Shown: positions 8,831-16,140 of the stretch, in pieces
How the letters are laid out: every line of letters begins with the position of its first letter
Numbering within the stretch: position 1 is the stretch's first letter
Assembly (NCBI GenBank): GCA_905215345.1
Contig: CAJMPR010000012.1
Location: 1-64,000, forward strand
DNA: 64,000 bases
Source of the DNA: an uncultured bacterium
GTDB taxonomy: Bacteria; Bacteroidota; Bacteroidia; Bacteroidales; Bacteroidaceae
Direction: 5' to 3'
Position numbers and translations under genes: made by a program
Notes under the pieces: model-generated
Databases searched by the model: none
What the model was told of the DNA's origin: nothing
What the model saw: the letters and a program-made list of their open reading frames with translations, nothing else

Positions 8831-9337
8831 CTATCCCAGCGGGTTCTCCTCCTGTCCTTCTCCCGAACCGCTTCCGCCGCCCTGGTTGCCACCTTCCGAA
8901 CCGTTTCCCGCCTTGGGGTTGTACAGCTCAAAGGAAATGTTATTGGATGCACCTTTGGTAGTGGCCGAAGAATCGTTCACCAGACGCAGGCCGCTGTCCG
9001 TAAGGAAGCGGATATTCACCTTGTCGATGTTCTTCACGCTACAATCCTCCGATTTTTCCGTTCCCTTGCTGTGGAAAGTGGTGTAGAACACGCCGAGGCC
9101 ATCCAGCTTAACGCTGTCACCGTCCGTCAGCTTTCGTTTGAGGTTGCGCACGATGGCGGTGACGACGTGCTCCACGTCTTCGGCCGACATGCCACCCAGT
9201 TCCTCTATCTCCTGCGAGAGACGCTTGATGTCATACAGGCGGGAGTTTTTCGCTTTCCGCTTCAAATAGTACAATTGCGGGGAACTTTTGTCCCCGACTT
9301 TCTGATAGCGCTGAACACGCTCTACAAGAATTGCCAT
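8831..9337 (-). CDS. HU-family DNA-binding protein (Bacteroides long form)
   Basis: A 168-residue nucleoid-type DNA-binding protein. The N-terminal ~120 residues match the Bacteroides HU-like family (LYYLKRKAKNSRLYDIKRLS, then LKRKLTDGDSVKLDGLGVFYT, which corresponds to the GDxVxLxGFGxF beta-arm region of HU). The C terminus is a low-complexity Gly/Ser/Glu tail (GNGSEGGNQGGGSGSGEGQE) not found in classical HU. It is the first gene of the minus-strand group HU, smalltalk, amidase and has its own promoter with repeated upstream motifs (9477-9570). Confidence 0.88.
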   Translation of the reverse strand: MAILVERVQRYQKVGDKSSPQLYYLKRKAKNSRLYDIKRLSQEIEELGGMSAEDVEHVVTAIVRNLKRKLTDGDSVKLDGLGVFYTTFHSKGTEKSEDCSVKNIDKVNIRFLTDSGLRLVNDSSATTKGASNNISFELYNPKAGNGSEGGNQGGGSGSGEGQEENPLG

Positions 9338-9476
9338 GATGATAAATGTTAATTATTAATTATTAATTATGAAATATGAACTGCCGGGGCTTCTTTGCGT
9401 CGGCCAATTCAACAATTCAATAGAAACGTGTGGGGGAGTTCTCCGCGGCGATATTCCTTACCTCGTTTCGTTGAAA

Positions 9477-9570
9477 CAAAGATACGGTAGAGGAAAGGCG
9501 GAAAATCCGGTTCGGTAAGTTTCAGTAAGTTTCCGTAACGATAAGTACGTTTAAGTAACGATAAGTAGAA
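9477..9570 (-). promoter_or_regulatory. Promoter and tandem-motif operator of the HU cluster
   Basis: On the minus strand the -7 box TATCTTTG is the complement of 9477-9484. Upstream (9511-9570) the plus strand reads GTAAGTTTCAGTAAGTTTC and then two copies of GTAACGATAAGTA separated by CGTTTAA, so GTAA cores recur about every 10 or 20 bp, one or two helical turns. This looks like a multi-site operator. The rest of 9338-9807 holds only the inverted repeat at 9615-9720. Confidence 0.5.
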
Positions 9571-9614
9571 TGATATATGGGATTTTACTCAAAAAGGAAA
9601 AAAAATGAAGTAAA

Positions 9615-9720
9615 CACCCCTCGACCCGCTAAAGGGGGATAGTATCAGACCTAATATGTTTATATTTAGAGCGATGACACTCAAAGTATCCCTTTTCCCC
9701 TTTAGGGGGACCGAGGGGTG
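9615..9720. repeat. MITE-like inverted repeat, ~23-bp imperfect arms
   Basis: CACCCCTCGACCCGCTAAAG at 9615-9634 is mirrored by CTTTAGGGGGACCGAGGGGT ending at 9719, with a ~60-nt AT-rich centre. It contains no coding sequence. GC-rich arms in an AT-rich setting suggest a dispersed non-autonomous element. Confidence 0.6.
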
Positions 9721-9807
9721 AAAACGTATAATAATGAATAAAACAGATACGCGGACTACACGGACAAGGCGGACGAACACGAAAAATAATAAGTCCGCAT
9801 TTACTTG

Positions 9808-10041
9808 TTATGCAGCAGTCCCGATTTCGTATAAAAATTCAGGGGCTAAATCGGCTCCGTTAGCCCATTCGATAGTAACACGGGTTAAACCATATTGGAT
9901 AAACTTTTCTTTGTCCAGTAGCTCCCCGAAAACCTCACCTGTAAGATAGGGTTTTAAATCAACTATTTTCCTACTCTTATCGCTAAAAGTAATAAGAAGC
10001 TCGTAATCCTTAATATAATCAACATCAATAATTCGCAGCAT
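9808..10041 (-). CDS. DUF2442 protein
   Basis: A 77-residue protein matching the DUF2442 pattern: an N-terminal strand pair (IIDVDYIKDYELLITFSDKS), then DLKPYLTGEVFGELLDKEKF and a C-terminal VTIEWANGADLAPEFLYE. DUF2442 proteins usually lie directly after a DUF4160 gene, as here (6-nt gap). The biochemical role is unknown. The pair has the size and layout of a toxin-antitoxin module, but nothing in the sequence proves that. Confidence 0.85.
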   Translation of the reverse strand: MLRIIDVDYIKDYELLITFSDKSRKIVDLKPYLTGEVFGELLDKEKFIQYGLTRVTIEWANGADLAPEFLYEIGTAA

Positions 10042-10047
10042 AAGTTT

Positions 10048-10305
10048 TTATTTTAAAGGTTCTATTCTATCTATTTTTTCACCTCTTTGGGCTTTTTCCC
10101 ATAGGGTTAATATTTCAGATTCATGTAAGTCCATCCATTCATTTACTTTGACTATAACTTTGGCTGGCGCTTGCCCATTTACGATTCTATCTAATATGCT
10201 AATGGAACATATATAATCTCCATATTCAAAATGGATGTGCGGCGGATTGTGATCGCTCCAATAAAGACTTATGATAATACCAAAGAATCTACAAATTTCA
10301 GGCAT
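10048..10305 (-). CDS. DUF4160 protein
   Basis: An 85-residue protein with the DUF4160 hallmark DHNPPHIHFEYGD (residues ~18-30) after PEICRFFGIIISLYW, followed by a helical C terminus (ESEILTLWEKAQRGEKI). It is first in a two-gene unit with the DUF2442 gene. Its promoter box TATATTTG lies just upstream on the minus strand (complement of 10330-10337), giving a leader of about 20 nt. Function unknown. Confidence 0.85.
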   Translation of the reverse strand: MPEICRFFGIIISLYWSDHNPPHIHFEYGDYICSISILDRIVNGQAPAKVIVKVNEWMDLHESEILTLWEKAQRGEKIDRIEPLK

Positions 10306-10329
10306 AAAATATTGTTTTTAATTCATACA

Positions 10330-10337
10330 CAAATATA
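10330..10337 (-). promoter_or_regulatory. -7 box of the DUF4160-DUF2442 unit
   Basis: TATATTTG on the minus strand, about 25 nt before the ATG of the DUF4160 gene. Confidence 0.6.
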
Positions 10338-10470
10338 ACTAATTGCTTTCATTTATGCAAATGCAAAGGAGGAAAGTTGTTTTACTCAAAAAAGTGCAGA
10401 AATGAACTAATATTTTAACACAGAGACACGAAGACACAGAGAGGGACAATAATAAAGAGAGAGTGGCTGA

Positions 10471-10704
10471 TTACTCCACCCCGTAGAAGTGCGGAGCAAA
10501 CTCTATACTGTCCGGGGTGGTAGGTGCGGTAATGTTATGAGCCTTTTTATATAACTTTATTTGCTCTCCGATATGGTCATTCAGAATCCTATACTCCGTT
10601 TCGCTAATATTGCTCCATTGCTGAAATGTCATGTCGTATGGGAGAGAAACCTTGTGCTCTTCACCCCCGGCTTTGAAAGATGCAACTATTACTGTTTTAC
10701 TCAT
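10471..10704 (-). CDS. Small conserved-looking protein of unknown function
   Basis: A 77-residue frame starting MSKTVIVASFKAGGEEHKVS and ending PDSIEFAPHFYGVE. It contains no membrane segment or recognised motif; the sequence is balanced and protein-like (FQQWSNISETEYRILNDHIG). The same frame is open further upstream to 11001, but that part overlaps the DUF4248 gene antisense and has poor composition, so the Met at 10704 is preferred. Just upstream of the gene (10412-10446) is a short CACAGA-rich repeat. I do not recognise it. Confidence 0.6.
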   Translation of the reverse strand: MSKTVIVASFKAGGEEHKVSLPYDMTFQQWSNISETEYRILNDHIGEQIKLYKKAHNITAPTTPDSIEFAPHFYGVE

Positions 10705-10869
10705 GGTATGAATGGATTGGTTTACCTTGCAAAAATAAGAAAAAAAGAGAAAGTAACCTTTATCCTGCGTAGGAAGAAGCCGGTGGAAAACAGCTTTATC
10801 CCTTGCCGGAAAGTTGAAAAAGGCGAGCGCTTTATGAATGTTTTCGTTGCGTATCTCATTGAAAATCAT

Positions 10870-10877
10870 TATATTTG
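10870..10877 (+). promoter_or_regulatory. -7 box of the DUF4248 gene
   Basis: TATATTTG at 10870-10877 lies 37 nt before the ATG at 10915, which supports that start over longer upstream frames. Confidence 0.6.
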
Positions 10878-10914
10878 TATGATAATTAACGCTGTGGTAG
10901 CAGCATTGCTTCGT

Positions 10915-11160
10915 ATGGAAAAACTCGATGAAGACATTATAGAAAAAGCATTCGTCGTCCGTAGCTACGGCAAAGGCGAACTGGCTTGCATGTATATACA
11001 CGGTGTGCAGCAGCAGACGGCCGTGAAGCAGTTCAATGAATGGATACGCACCGCACCCGGACTGGAACAGCGCTTGCTGGCAACCGGACTAAGCCATACT
11101 GCCCGACGATATACGCCTGCGCAAGTGCGGCTCATAGTCAATGTGTTTGGAGCGCCTTAA
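10915..11160 (+). CDS. DUF4248 protein
   Basis: An 81-residue protein matching the Bacteroides DUF4248 family: FVVRSYGKGELACMYIHG, then a helical WI.TAPGLEQRLLATGLS and the end YTPAQVRLIVNVFGAP. These small proteins accompany BT4734/VirE-N and HU-like genes in Bacteroides accessory islands, as here. The predicted content is a helix-turn-helix-like bundle, so DNA binding is a reasonable guess but unproven. The start at 10915 is supported by the promoter at 10870. Confidence 0.8.
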   Translation: MEKLDEDIIEKAFVVRSYGKGELACMYIHGVQQQTAVKQFNEWIRTAPGLEQRLLATGLSHTARRYTPAQVRLIVNVFGAP

Positions 11161-11201
11161 GATATTATGACCTATAATTTTATGCGGCAGAATGTGGGAA
11201 T

Positions 11202-12074
11202 TTAGGCTTCAATGACAGCATTTTGTAAATCGAGGTCAGTCGTCTCAGCTTCCTCCATTTCGGTTCTTATGAGTTTGGCGCCCGTCAGTTTGGCGCCCGT
11301 TAACTTTGCTTTCCTGAAATTGGCCCTTTCAAGATTGCCTTCGCTGAGGTCAGCGTATTGAAGGCTGGCATTACTAAGGTTGGCATTGTAAAAATTGACA
11401 TTCTTTAGGTTAGCCCATTTCAGATGAACACCCGATAAATATGCATTTCCCAAATCGGCCGTTAAGCCATCGAATAAGTATTCACCCTCATAGCGTTTGA
11501 ATAGCAGGTTCAATAAGACCCGTATTTCATTCGTGGGATAATTGGGGTAAGTCTTTTTATAGGTTTCATCATTCGTCTGGTTCTTGATGTGGAAACACAA
11601 AATGCTGAATACGGATTGCCTGTATTCATTAGGGAAATCTCTGGCTAAGAAGAATAAAGTATAGATAGCTCCAATCCTGGTGGTCTGCGTGCTGTTTCCA
11701 AGCAACTCTATTCCCTTGGTAAAGCGGTTGTCGCGCTCTATCTTTTTTTGCAAATCAATTTGGGTTTGTTGGTGCTTCATTTGGTCGTCTTGTTGGGACA
11801 TTCTTTTTTGGCTTTGATAAATATTAAGCACTATGCTGGAAACGCCGAACAGTGCTATCCAGAAAGTGTAAAAATCCTTATTGTCTTCTATGCCGAAATG
11901 ATAGACAAAAGAATAATCAGGCTCAAATATGTCTTCAAGAATCGTTCCGATAAATGGCAACAGAAAGATTCCTAAAAGTACGCTTAATAGCTTGTTTTTT
12001 AAAATATAAGGCGTTGCTGTGGCATATACTTTCTTTACAAAGTTTGCACATGTGGTTAAATACTTGTTTTCCAT
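11202..12074 (-). CDS. Membrane-anchored pentapeptide-repeat protein
   Basis: A 290-residue protein. The N terminus has two hydrophobic segments (LLSVLLGIFLLPFIGTI near residues 28-45 and FWIALFGVSSIVLNIY near 71-86). A coiled-coil-like stretch follows (MSQQDDQMKHQQTQIDLQKK, ~93-112), then a helical domain. The C terminus, from about 208, is a run of A(N/D)LxxA-type pentapeptides (ADLGNAYLSG, ANLKNVNFYNANLSNA, ADLSEGNLERANF), which form a right-handed quadrilateral beta-helix. The coil and helix would place the repeats in the cytosol. Related proteins occur in signalling and defence contexts; no specific target can be inferred. Confidence 0.8.
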   Translation of the reverse strand: MENKYLTTCANFVKKVYATATPYILKNKLLSVLLGIFLLPFIGTILEDIFEPDYSFVYHFGIEDNKDFYTFWIALFGVSSIVLNIYQSQKRMSQQDDQMKHQQTQIDLQKKIERDNRFTKGIELLGNSTQTTRIGAIYTLFFLARDFPNEYRQSVFSILCFHIKNQTNDETYKKTYPNYPTNEIRVLLNLLFKRYEGEYLFDGLTADLGNAYLSGVHLKWANLKNVNFYNANLSNASLQYADLSEGNLERANFRKAKLTGAKLTGAKLIRTEMEEAETTDLDLQNAVIEA

Positions 12075-12235
12075 AGTAATAGCTTTTTATACGCTATAAA
12101 TATAAATAATATTTAATGTTTTCAACTATAAAATGCCACATTTAACTATTTCTTTTTTATCTGCTATGTGTGAAACTTTTATGATTATTCAATTTTCAGT
12201 TGATAATAAAATCCCGCTTGCGCCTGAACTGCCTT

Positions 12236-12336
12236 GTTCCACAGGATGAAAAAATCCGTCTTGCAATATGAGGGAGACTCGTCTTGTAAGCCGGATTTCC
12301 CCGTCTCACAAGACGAAATTATTCATCCTGCGGGGC
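12236..12336. repeat. 22-bp-period palindrome array, copy 1
   Basis: Five ~12-bp near-palindromes start at 12236, 12258, 12281, 12303 and 12325, with spacings of 22, 23, 22 and 22. Examples are GTCTTGTAAGCC, GTCTCACAAGAC and ATCCTGCGGGGC. Several are followed by GAA or GGA and an AT-rich stretch. It lies between the pentapeptide gene and the next minus-strand frame. Consensus and period match the arrays at 40483 and 60287. Confidence 0.75.
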
Positions 12337-12372
12337 GCTTCCTTGCTTTGCCTTACCAACTTCCCGGTTTCT

Positions 12373-12672
12373 CTAAATACGTTTCTTGATATGCTTTCCG
12401 ACGAGGGGGATGCGGGCAATCAGTTGGAGGAGGGGATGGGATTTGTGTTTTATGGATTTGCGGTGGGATGAGGATGCCAAGCGTAAAAGGGCATTACTGT
12501 ATATGCAGCAAATACACTTTAAATTGCCTTTGGAAATTACGGGTAGGTTTTCAAGTACATCGGGGATGGGACATTCTTGGTGCAGAAAGGCATATACATC
12601 GGTGGTCTGTTCTAATTTGTGTATCAGGTCACAGGTGTAGCCGTAGTAACATTCCTTCTCTTTCTCCTTCAT
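12373..12672 (-). CDS. Hypothetical protein
   Basis: A 99-residue frame beginning MKEKEKECYYGYTCDLIHKL, Cys-rich in the first half (including CICCIY) and basic at the end (ARIPLVGKHIKKRI). No known family is recognised. In its favour, a minus-strand -7 box and a long hairpin with a U-run (12711-12830) lie immediately upstream, as in an attenuated leader. Against it, an alternative plus-strand frame overlaps. Treat as tentative. Confidence 0.4.
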   Translation of the reverse strand: MKEKEKECYYGYTCDLIHKLEQTTDVYAFLHQECPIPDVLENLPVISKGNLKCICCIYSNALLRLASSSHRKSIKHKSHPLLQLIARIPLVGKHIKKRI

Positions 12673-12710
12673 GGTTTTAAATATTTAGTTAATATTCTGT
12701 TCCAGCCGGT

Positions 12711-12830
12711 CAAAAAAGAATGGCGTGGAAGCTATTGTAATTATTATACTGCTACAAGGCTCTGGTAAAGACCGCTAAGACATATAATAACAAGCAATAG
12801 CCCCACGCCAAAATGTATATAACAAAGTTA
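12711..12830 (-). ncRNA. Candidate structured RNA or leader attenuator
   Basis: On the minus strand a -7 box TAACTTTG (complement of 12823-12830) precedes a long hairpin. The arm starting TGGCGTGGGGCTATTG (complement of 12783-12810) pairs with the arm ending CAATAGCTTCCACGCCA (complement of 12721-12748) over about 25 bp with one small internal loop; the apical loop is ~34 nt. TTCTTTTTTG follows at once (complement of 12711-12720), so transcription should stop there. It could be a ~100-nt small RNA or an attenuator for the frame starting at 12672. The rest of 12831-13104 shows nothing supportable. Confidence 0.55.
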
Positions 12831-13104
12831 TACATCATTTAGACGTGGAGACTTTCACTTATTATTCGTGTCTTATAAATTTTACCAGAATTTAGTAGCA
12901 ACGAATAATAAAATGATTTCTCCAACAAGTTGAAAAAAAACGTCTCTTCTCCTAACGCTTGAAGAAGATGTTACAAAGGTAACTCTTTTTCTGAAAACCT
13001 GTATGAAATAAGCTGATATTATTTCACGGATGTTCAGCTTGGTGTAATGACTTTTCGCTGCATCCATACCTTTGTGAGGTATCACCCGTTAGGTTCAGGT
13101 TCCT

Positions 13105-15579
13105 TTAGCCCTTCGTGGGAGGCGTTTTTTTCTTCTTTTTGTATCCATCCTTTTGCTTTACAAGCACTTGCGTTTCGACGGATTTTTTCAAAAGCCGTTT
13201 GGCCGCAGACTTGGAGATTCCTTCATCGCTACACGCATTTATAAATTCTGTAAAAGTAAATTTACGTTTCAGACGTCCCAATACGATTGCAAGCCGATGG
13301 ACGGCATGCATGGCACGGGGCTTGAAGGTGGTGGCGGGGAGGGCGGTACTCATCAGCAGACTGTGCTCTATCAGCATGCCGATAATGAGCAATGCGCTCT
13401 CCAGGTCTTCGTCCGTGCAGTAGTATTCCTTGGCATAAGGATAGTCCTCGTACTTGCGGAAGACGGTGAATATGGAAGCCAGACGCATGGCAAGCAGTCC
13501 GTGACGGTAGATAATGGCGTGCTCGGCTTCACGTCCCTCTATCACGGACGCTTGAAGCCAGGCGCTGAATTGCTCCGTGTGGCGTGCCCACTGTTCGGGG
13601 GTGAAGCTGACGAGCGTGGGTGATTCCAGCAATGTCTTGTGCATCTCCAACAACACTTTTCCTAACTTGTTGAAGTGGCTGCCCAGGTCGATGCCGTCGA
13701 ACTGGGGCGCGCACGACTGCCATACGGGGTCGGACTGGCGGGTGCAGATGCCGAAACGGCTGAGCAACCCGTTTTCGTGCGAACGGAACAGGGCGTTGAA
13801 CTGTTCCTGCGTGCCCGAGATGTTGAGGGCGAGGCGGGGACATTCCACTTTCACGGGTTCGCCCTCATTCTTGTACGACTGCTCTATCAGTTCGTGGTGG
13901 GCTGCCTTGCACAGAATGTCGTCAAAGCGTCCGTAGTCTTGTCCCAAAGCGGTGATGAGCGTATTGATTTCGGTAGTGGATATGCTGCATCCTATGTCTT
14001 CGCTTTGCGCCAGATGCTCCACAAGGCGGCTTTTACTGGTGCTGGCGGGTATGGCGAGGTAATGGGGAGTGGGGGCTTCCGGCTTGTCGTCGAGGTTGAT
14101 GGCTTCGGGATTCTTGCCGTGTTTCATCTTGTCCATTTTCATTTCCCACCCGATTACTTCCTTTTCGTAGTCTTTCTTCTGCTGTGCGTAGAGTCCCTCA
14201 TAATAGTGCTGTATAGGGGTGAGCAGGGTGGCGGTGTTGCCTATCACTCCTTTTCCCGCTCCGGCAGAGGCCACGGTGGCAAGGTAGAAGTGAGGGGAAT
14301 AGTAGTGACGGTTGTAGAGGAAGCGGACGTGGGGCAGGGCGGCGCTGCAACTGTTAAGGCTACCCAGCAGCATGAAGTCTCGTTCGCGCCGGTTGGCGGC
14401 ATACTTCACGCAGTCTTGCAATAGCTGTGGCAGATGCTCGTATACAGCCTCGGGAATGTAGGGGGCGGAAGCGCGTAAAACGTTATTATTTTCCAACACT
14501 TCTTCTTCGTCGTCTTTGTCTTTTTCGCTCTCAGGAAGGGCTAAAGGGACCTGAACCCTCGATGGGACCTGAACGGAATTTTGTTTTTCCGCCTTTTGCT
14601 CCGCAATGAATTGATAACCAGCCATTATGCGCTGACGGATGTCGTCGGTGGTAAAATCGCCTGCGGCGTAGTGCCGGGCGAAGAGCAGGGTGATTTCTTC
14701 CAGCTCTTTTTGCGAAAAACCTTTACTTCGTGCGCTGCGTCCCAACTTCAGGGCGAGGTCGTTTCGCTCTCCCCTCCGGAAGGGGTTACGGTGCTCGAAG
14801 TCGTCGAGGAACTGGGCGAGGAAGCCGGGAGCGGCAGGCGTATCCGTTGCCGGCTTTGCTACGGATGTTTCCGCATTTGTTTCTGCTTGCGGCGGTACTG
14901 TTGTTTCCTGCGCTGCTGTTCCTTGCACCGTTGTTTCCTGTATTACTGTCCTTTGCGCTGCTTCTTGTTCTGCCACTGAGACGTTGCCGTCTGCCTGCCG
15001 CCTGTCTTGCGGCATTTCAAAGGGCACGGCGTCGGGATTGCAGTAGGCTTCGGGATGCCAGGAGTAGAAGCAGGGTTGCGTCAGTATCTTGCATTTGCTG
15101 TCGTAGGGATGCTGTACGTGGCGGCTCACGTCCTCACCGATGGCGGTGTAGAGGCGCGGGTAATCATCGAGGTCTTGGGGGCGGATGCGTACCATGAGTT
15201 TGACGCCTTCGCCGGAAATGCTGATGTGCGACACGTGTACGTAGGGCAGCGTGCGGGTAAGCTCGAAGATTTCCTGCGTGCGTGTGTCGGTGTGGTCGAG
15301 GTCGATGCACACCAAGCCGCTATGGGTAACGAGGTTCTTTACCGCATGTCCGTCGCGGCATACGCCTGCGGGGATGATGCATGGCATGCCGTCTTTCACT
15401 TTCTGCGCTTCGGCTTCACGGCCGGGTTGTGATTTCAGTTCCCGATAGCGCTGTACGGCTTCGCGGTAGCGGTCGCTCCGCACGGTGTCTACATATTCTT
15501 TACTTGTGATTTCGCGTGATTTCTTACTCCTCACGCCGGGAAATTCGGAGACGAGTGTTTCGTCTGGAGTGTTGTTCAT
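13105..15579 (-). CDS. BT4734/BF3469-type (VirE N-terminal) and DUF3987 protein
   Basis: An 824-residue replication/primase-like protein typical of Bacteroides accessory islands. Residues ~1-195 form the BT4734-like N-domain (GVRSKKSREITSKEYVDTV, LVCIDLDHTD, HISISGEGVKLMVRI), related to primase-polymerase folds. A low-complexity Gln/Thr/Glu linker at ~200-250 has imperfect QETTVQGTAAQETT repeats. A PriCT-like helical segment (RNPFRRGERNDLALKLGRSA) lies near 265. The DUF3987 P-loop-type region runs from ~365, with ASAGAGKGVIGN as its Walker-A-like motif. The end is a winged-helix-like basic stretch (ISKSAAKRLLKKS) and a Lys tail. There is no adjacent integrase or relaxase, so the island looks resident or decayed. 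The start at 15579 fits the promoter at 15645. Confidence 0.85.
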   Translation of the reverse strand: MNNTPDETLVSEFPGVRSKKSREITSKEYVDTVRSDRYREAVQRYRELKSQPGREAEAQKVKDGMPCIIPAGVCRDGHAVKNLVTHSGLVCIDLDHTDTRTQEIFELTRTLPYVHVSHISISGEGVKLMVRIRPQDLDDYPRLYTAIGEDVSRHVQHPYDSKCKILTQPCFYSWHPEAYCNPDAVPFEMPQDRRQADGNVSVAEQEAAQRTVIQETTVQGTAAQETTVPPQAETNAETSVAKPATDTPAAPGFLAQFLDDFEHRNPFRRGERNDLALKLGRSARSKGFSQKELEEITLLFARHYAAGDFTTDDIRQRIMAGYQFIAEQKAEKQNSVQVPSRVQVPLALPESEKDKDDEEEVLENNNVLRASAPYIPEAVYEHLPQLLQDCVKYAANRRERDFMLLGSLNSCSAALPHVRFLYNRHYYSPHFYLATVASAGAGKGVIGNTATLLTPIQHYYEGLYAQQKKDYEKEVIGWEMKMDKMKHGKNPEAINLDDKPEAPTPHYLAIPASTSKSRLVEHLAQSEDIGCSISTTEINTLITALGQDYGRFDDILCKAAHHELIEQSYKNEGEPVKVECPRLALNISGTQEQFNALFRSHENGLLSRFGICTRQSDPVWQSCAPQFDGIDLGSHFNKLGKVLLEMHKTLLESPTLVSFTPEQWARHTEQFSAWLQASVIEGREAEHAIIYRHGLLAMRLASIFTVFRKYEDYPYAKEYYCTDEDLESALLIIGMLIEHSLLMSTALPATTFKPRAMHAVHRLAIVLGRLKRKFTFTEFINACSDEGISKSAAKRLLKKSVETQVLVKQKDGYKKKKKTPPTKG

Positions 15580-15644
15580 TTGTAACTCCTTTTGGTTTAT
15601 GAATTGTTGTGGGCAACAGGCTTAGTTGCCTGCCGCACGCACAA

Positions 15645-15652
15645 CAAAGATA
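15645..15652 (-). promoter_or_regulatory. -7 box of the BT4734-like gene
   Basis: TATCTTTG on the minus strand, ~65 nt before the ATG. The leader contains a small GGCAAC/GTTGCC hairpin (15612-15630). Confidence 0.6.
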
Positions 15653-15682
15653 CTCATTTTAACTGGTATAGCAGTTTTATTT

Positions 15683-15745
15683 TTATACACTTTCCCAAGT
15701 ATTTATCTTTATAAATTAGTTACTTATAAGAGGAAAAGTGTATAA
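15683..15745. repeat. Inverted repeat TTATACACTTTCC
   Basis: Arms at 15683-15695 and 15732-15745 match except for one base. They lie between the stop of the small broken gene (15764) and the promoter of the BT4734 gene, so this could be a terminator for the former or an operator for the latter. Confidence 0.4.
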
Positions 15746-15763
15746 TCCGTGTTTTGTGTTTTC

Positions 15764-16013
15764 TTAACTATTAAACACTTCTGGAACGTCTTTTGTCACT
15801 TCTCCTGCACTACTTTTCAGTCGTTCTTTTTTCCGTTTTTCCCTTTGATAATTGTACTCCTTGATTAGCTTTCCCGCGTTTCTTGCGATGCGTTTCATCA
15901 GGTTGTATCCTTCATTGCTCAACTCGTACCCATCAAGATAGATGTGTGAAATAATTCTCTCGGCTTCGATAATTTCATGTAACTCTACAATAGTAGTTTT
16001 TTTTAATATACAT
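15764..16013 (-). pseudogene. Small basic protein gene interrupted at an A8 tract
   Basis: Minus strand. An ATG at 16013 (MYIKK) runs into eight As (complement of 15997-16004) and then hits TGA after 13 codons. If one A were missing, the frame would continue as TTIVELHEIIEAERIISHIY through YELSNEGYNLMKRIARNAGK to VPEVFNS and TAA at 15764, about 82 residues, basic and helical. No ATG starts the long frame on its own. A good -7 box (TATCTTTG, complement of 16040-16047) sits upstream. Possible readings are a recent frameshift, slippage-dependent or phase-variable expression, or a sequencing error in the homopolymer. No family recognised. Confidence 0.6.
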
Positions 16014-16100
16014 AATCTTTTAATTTAAAAATTTGAGTACAAAGATACTTTCTTTCTTAAGCTTCTCGGCTTTTTGTATAGTATTTACGCGGAATCTTGT

Positions 16101-16108
16101 TATCTTTG
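16101..16108 (+). promoter_or_regulatory. -7 box of the sensor kinase gene
   Basis: TATCTTTG, 33 nt before the ATG at 16141. It excludes the upstream in-frame start at 16033. A divergent -7 box for the broken small gene lies at 16040-16047. Confidence 0.65.
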
Positions 16109-16140
16109 TCTGCTTTTTGTGTGGAACGAAGCGTAAGAGT

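Noticed and set aside
9734..9949. 71-codon plus-strand frame with Thr/Arg-rich start
   Set aside because: It begins in repeat-like intergenic sequence and overlaps the DUF2442 gene antisense.
10561..10914. Longer N-terminal part for the DUF4248 protein
   Set aside because: It would overlap the opposite-strand small gene, and the promoter box at 10870 places transcription start downstream of it.
12882..13085. 67-codon minus-strand frame
   Set aside because: No family resemblance, no promoter and poor composition.
14427..15432. Several plus-strand frames opposite the BT4734/DUF3987 gene
   Set aside because: The minus-strand gene has clear domain motifs over the whole region; the frames are shadows caused by its GC-rich codons.
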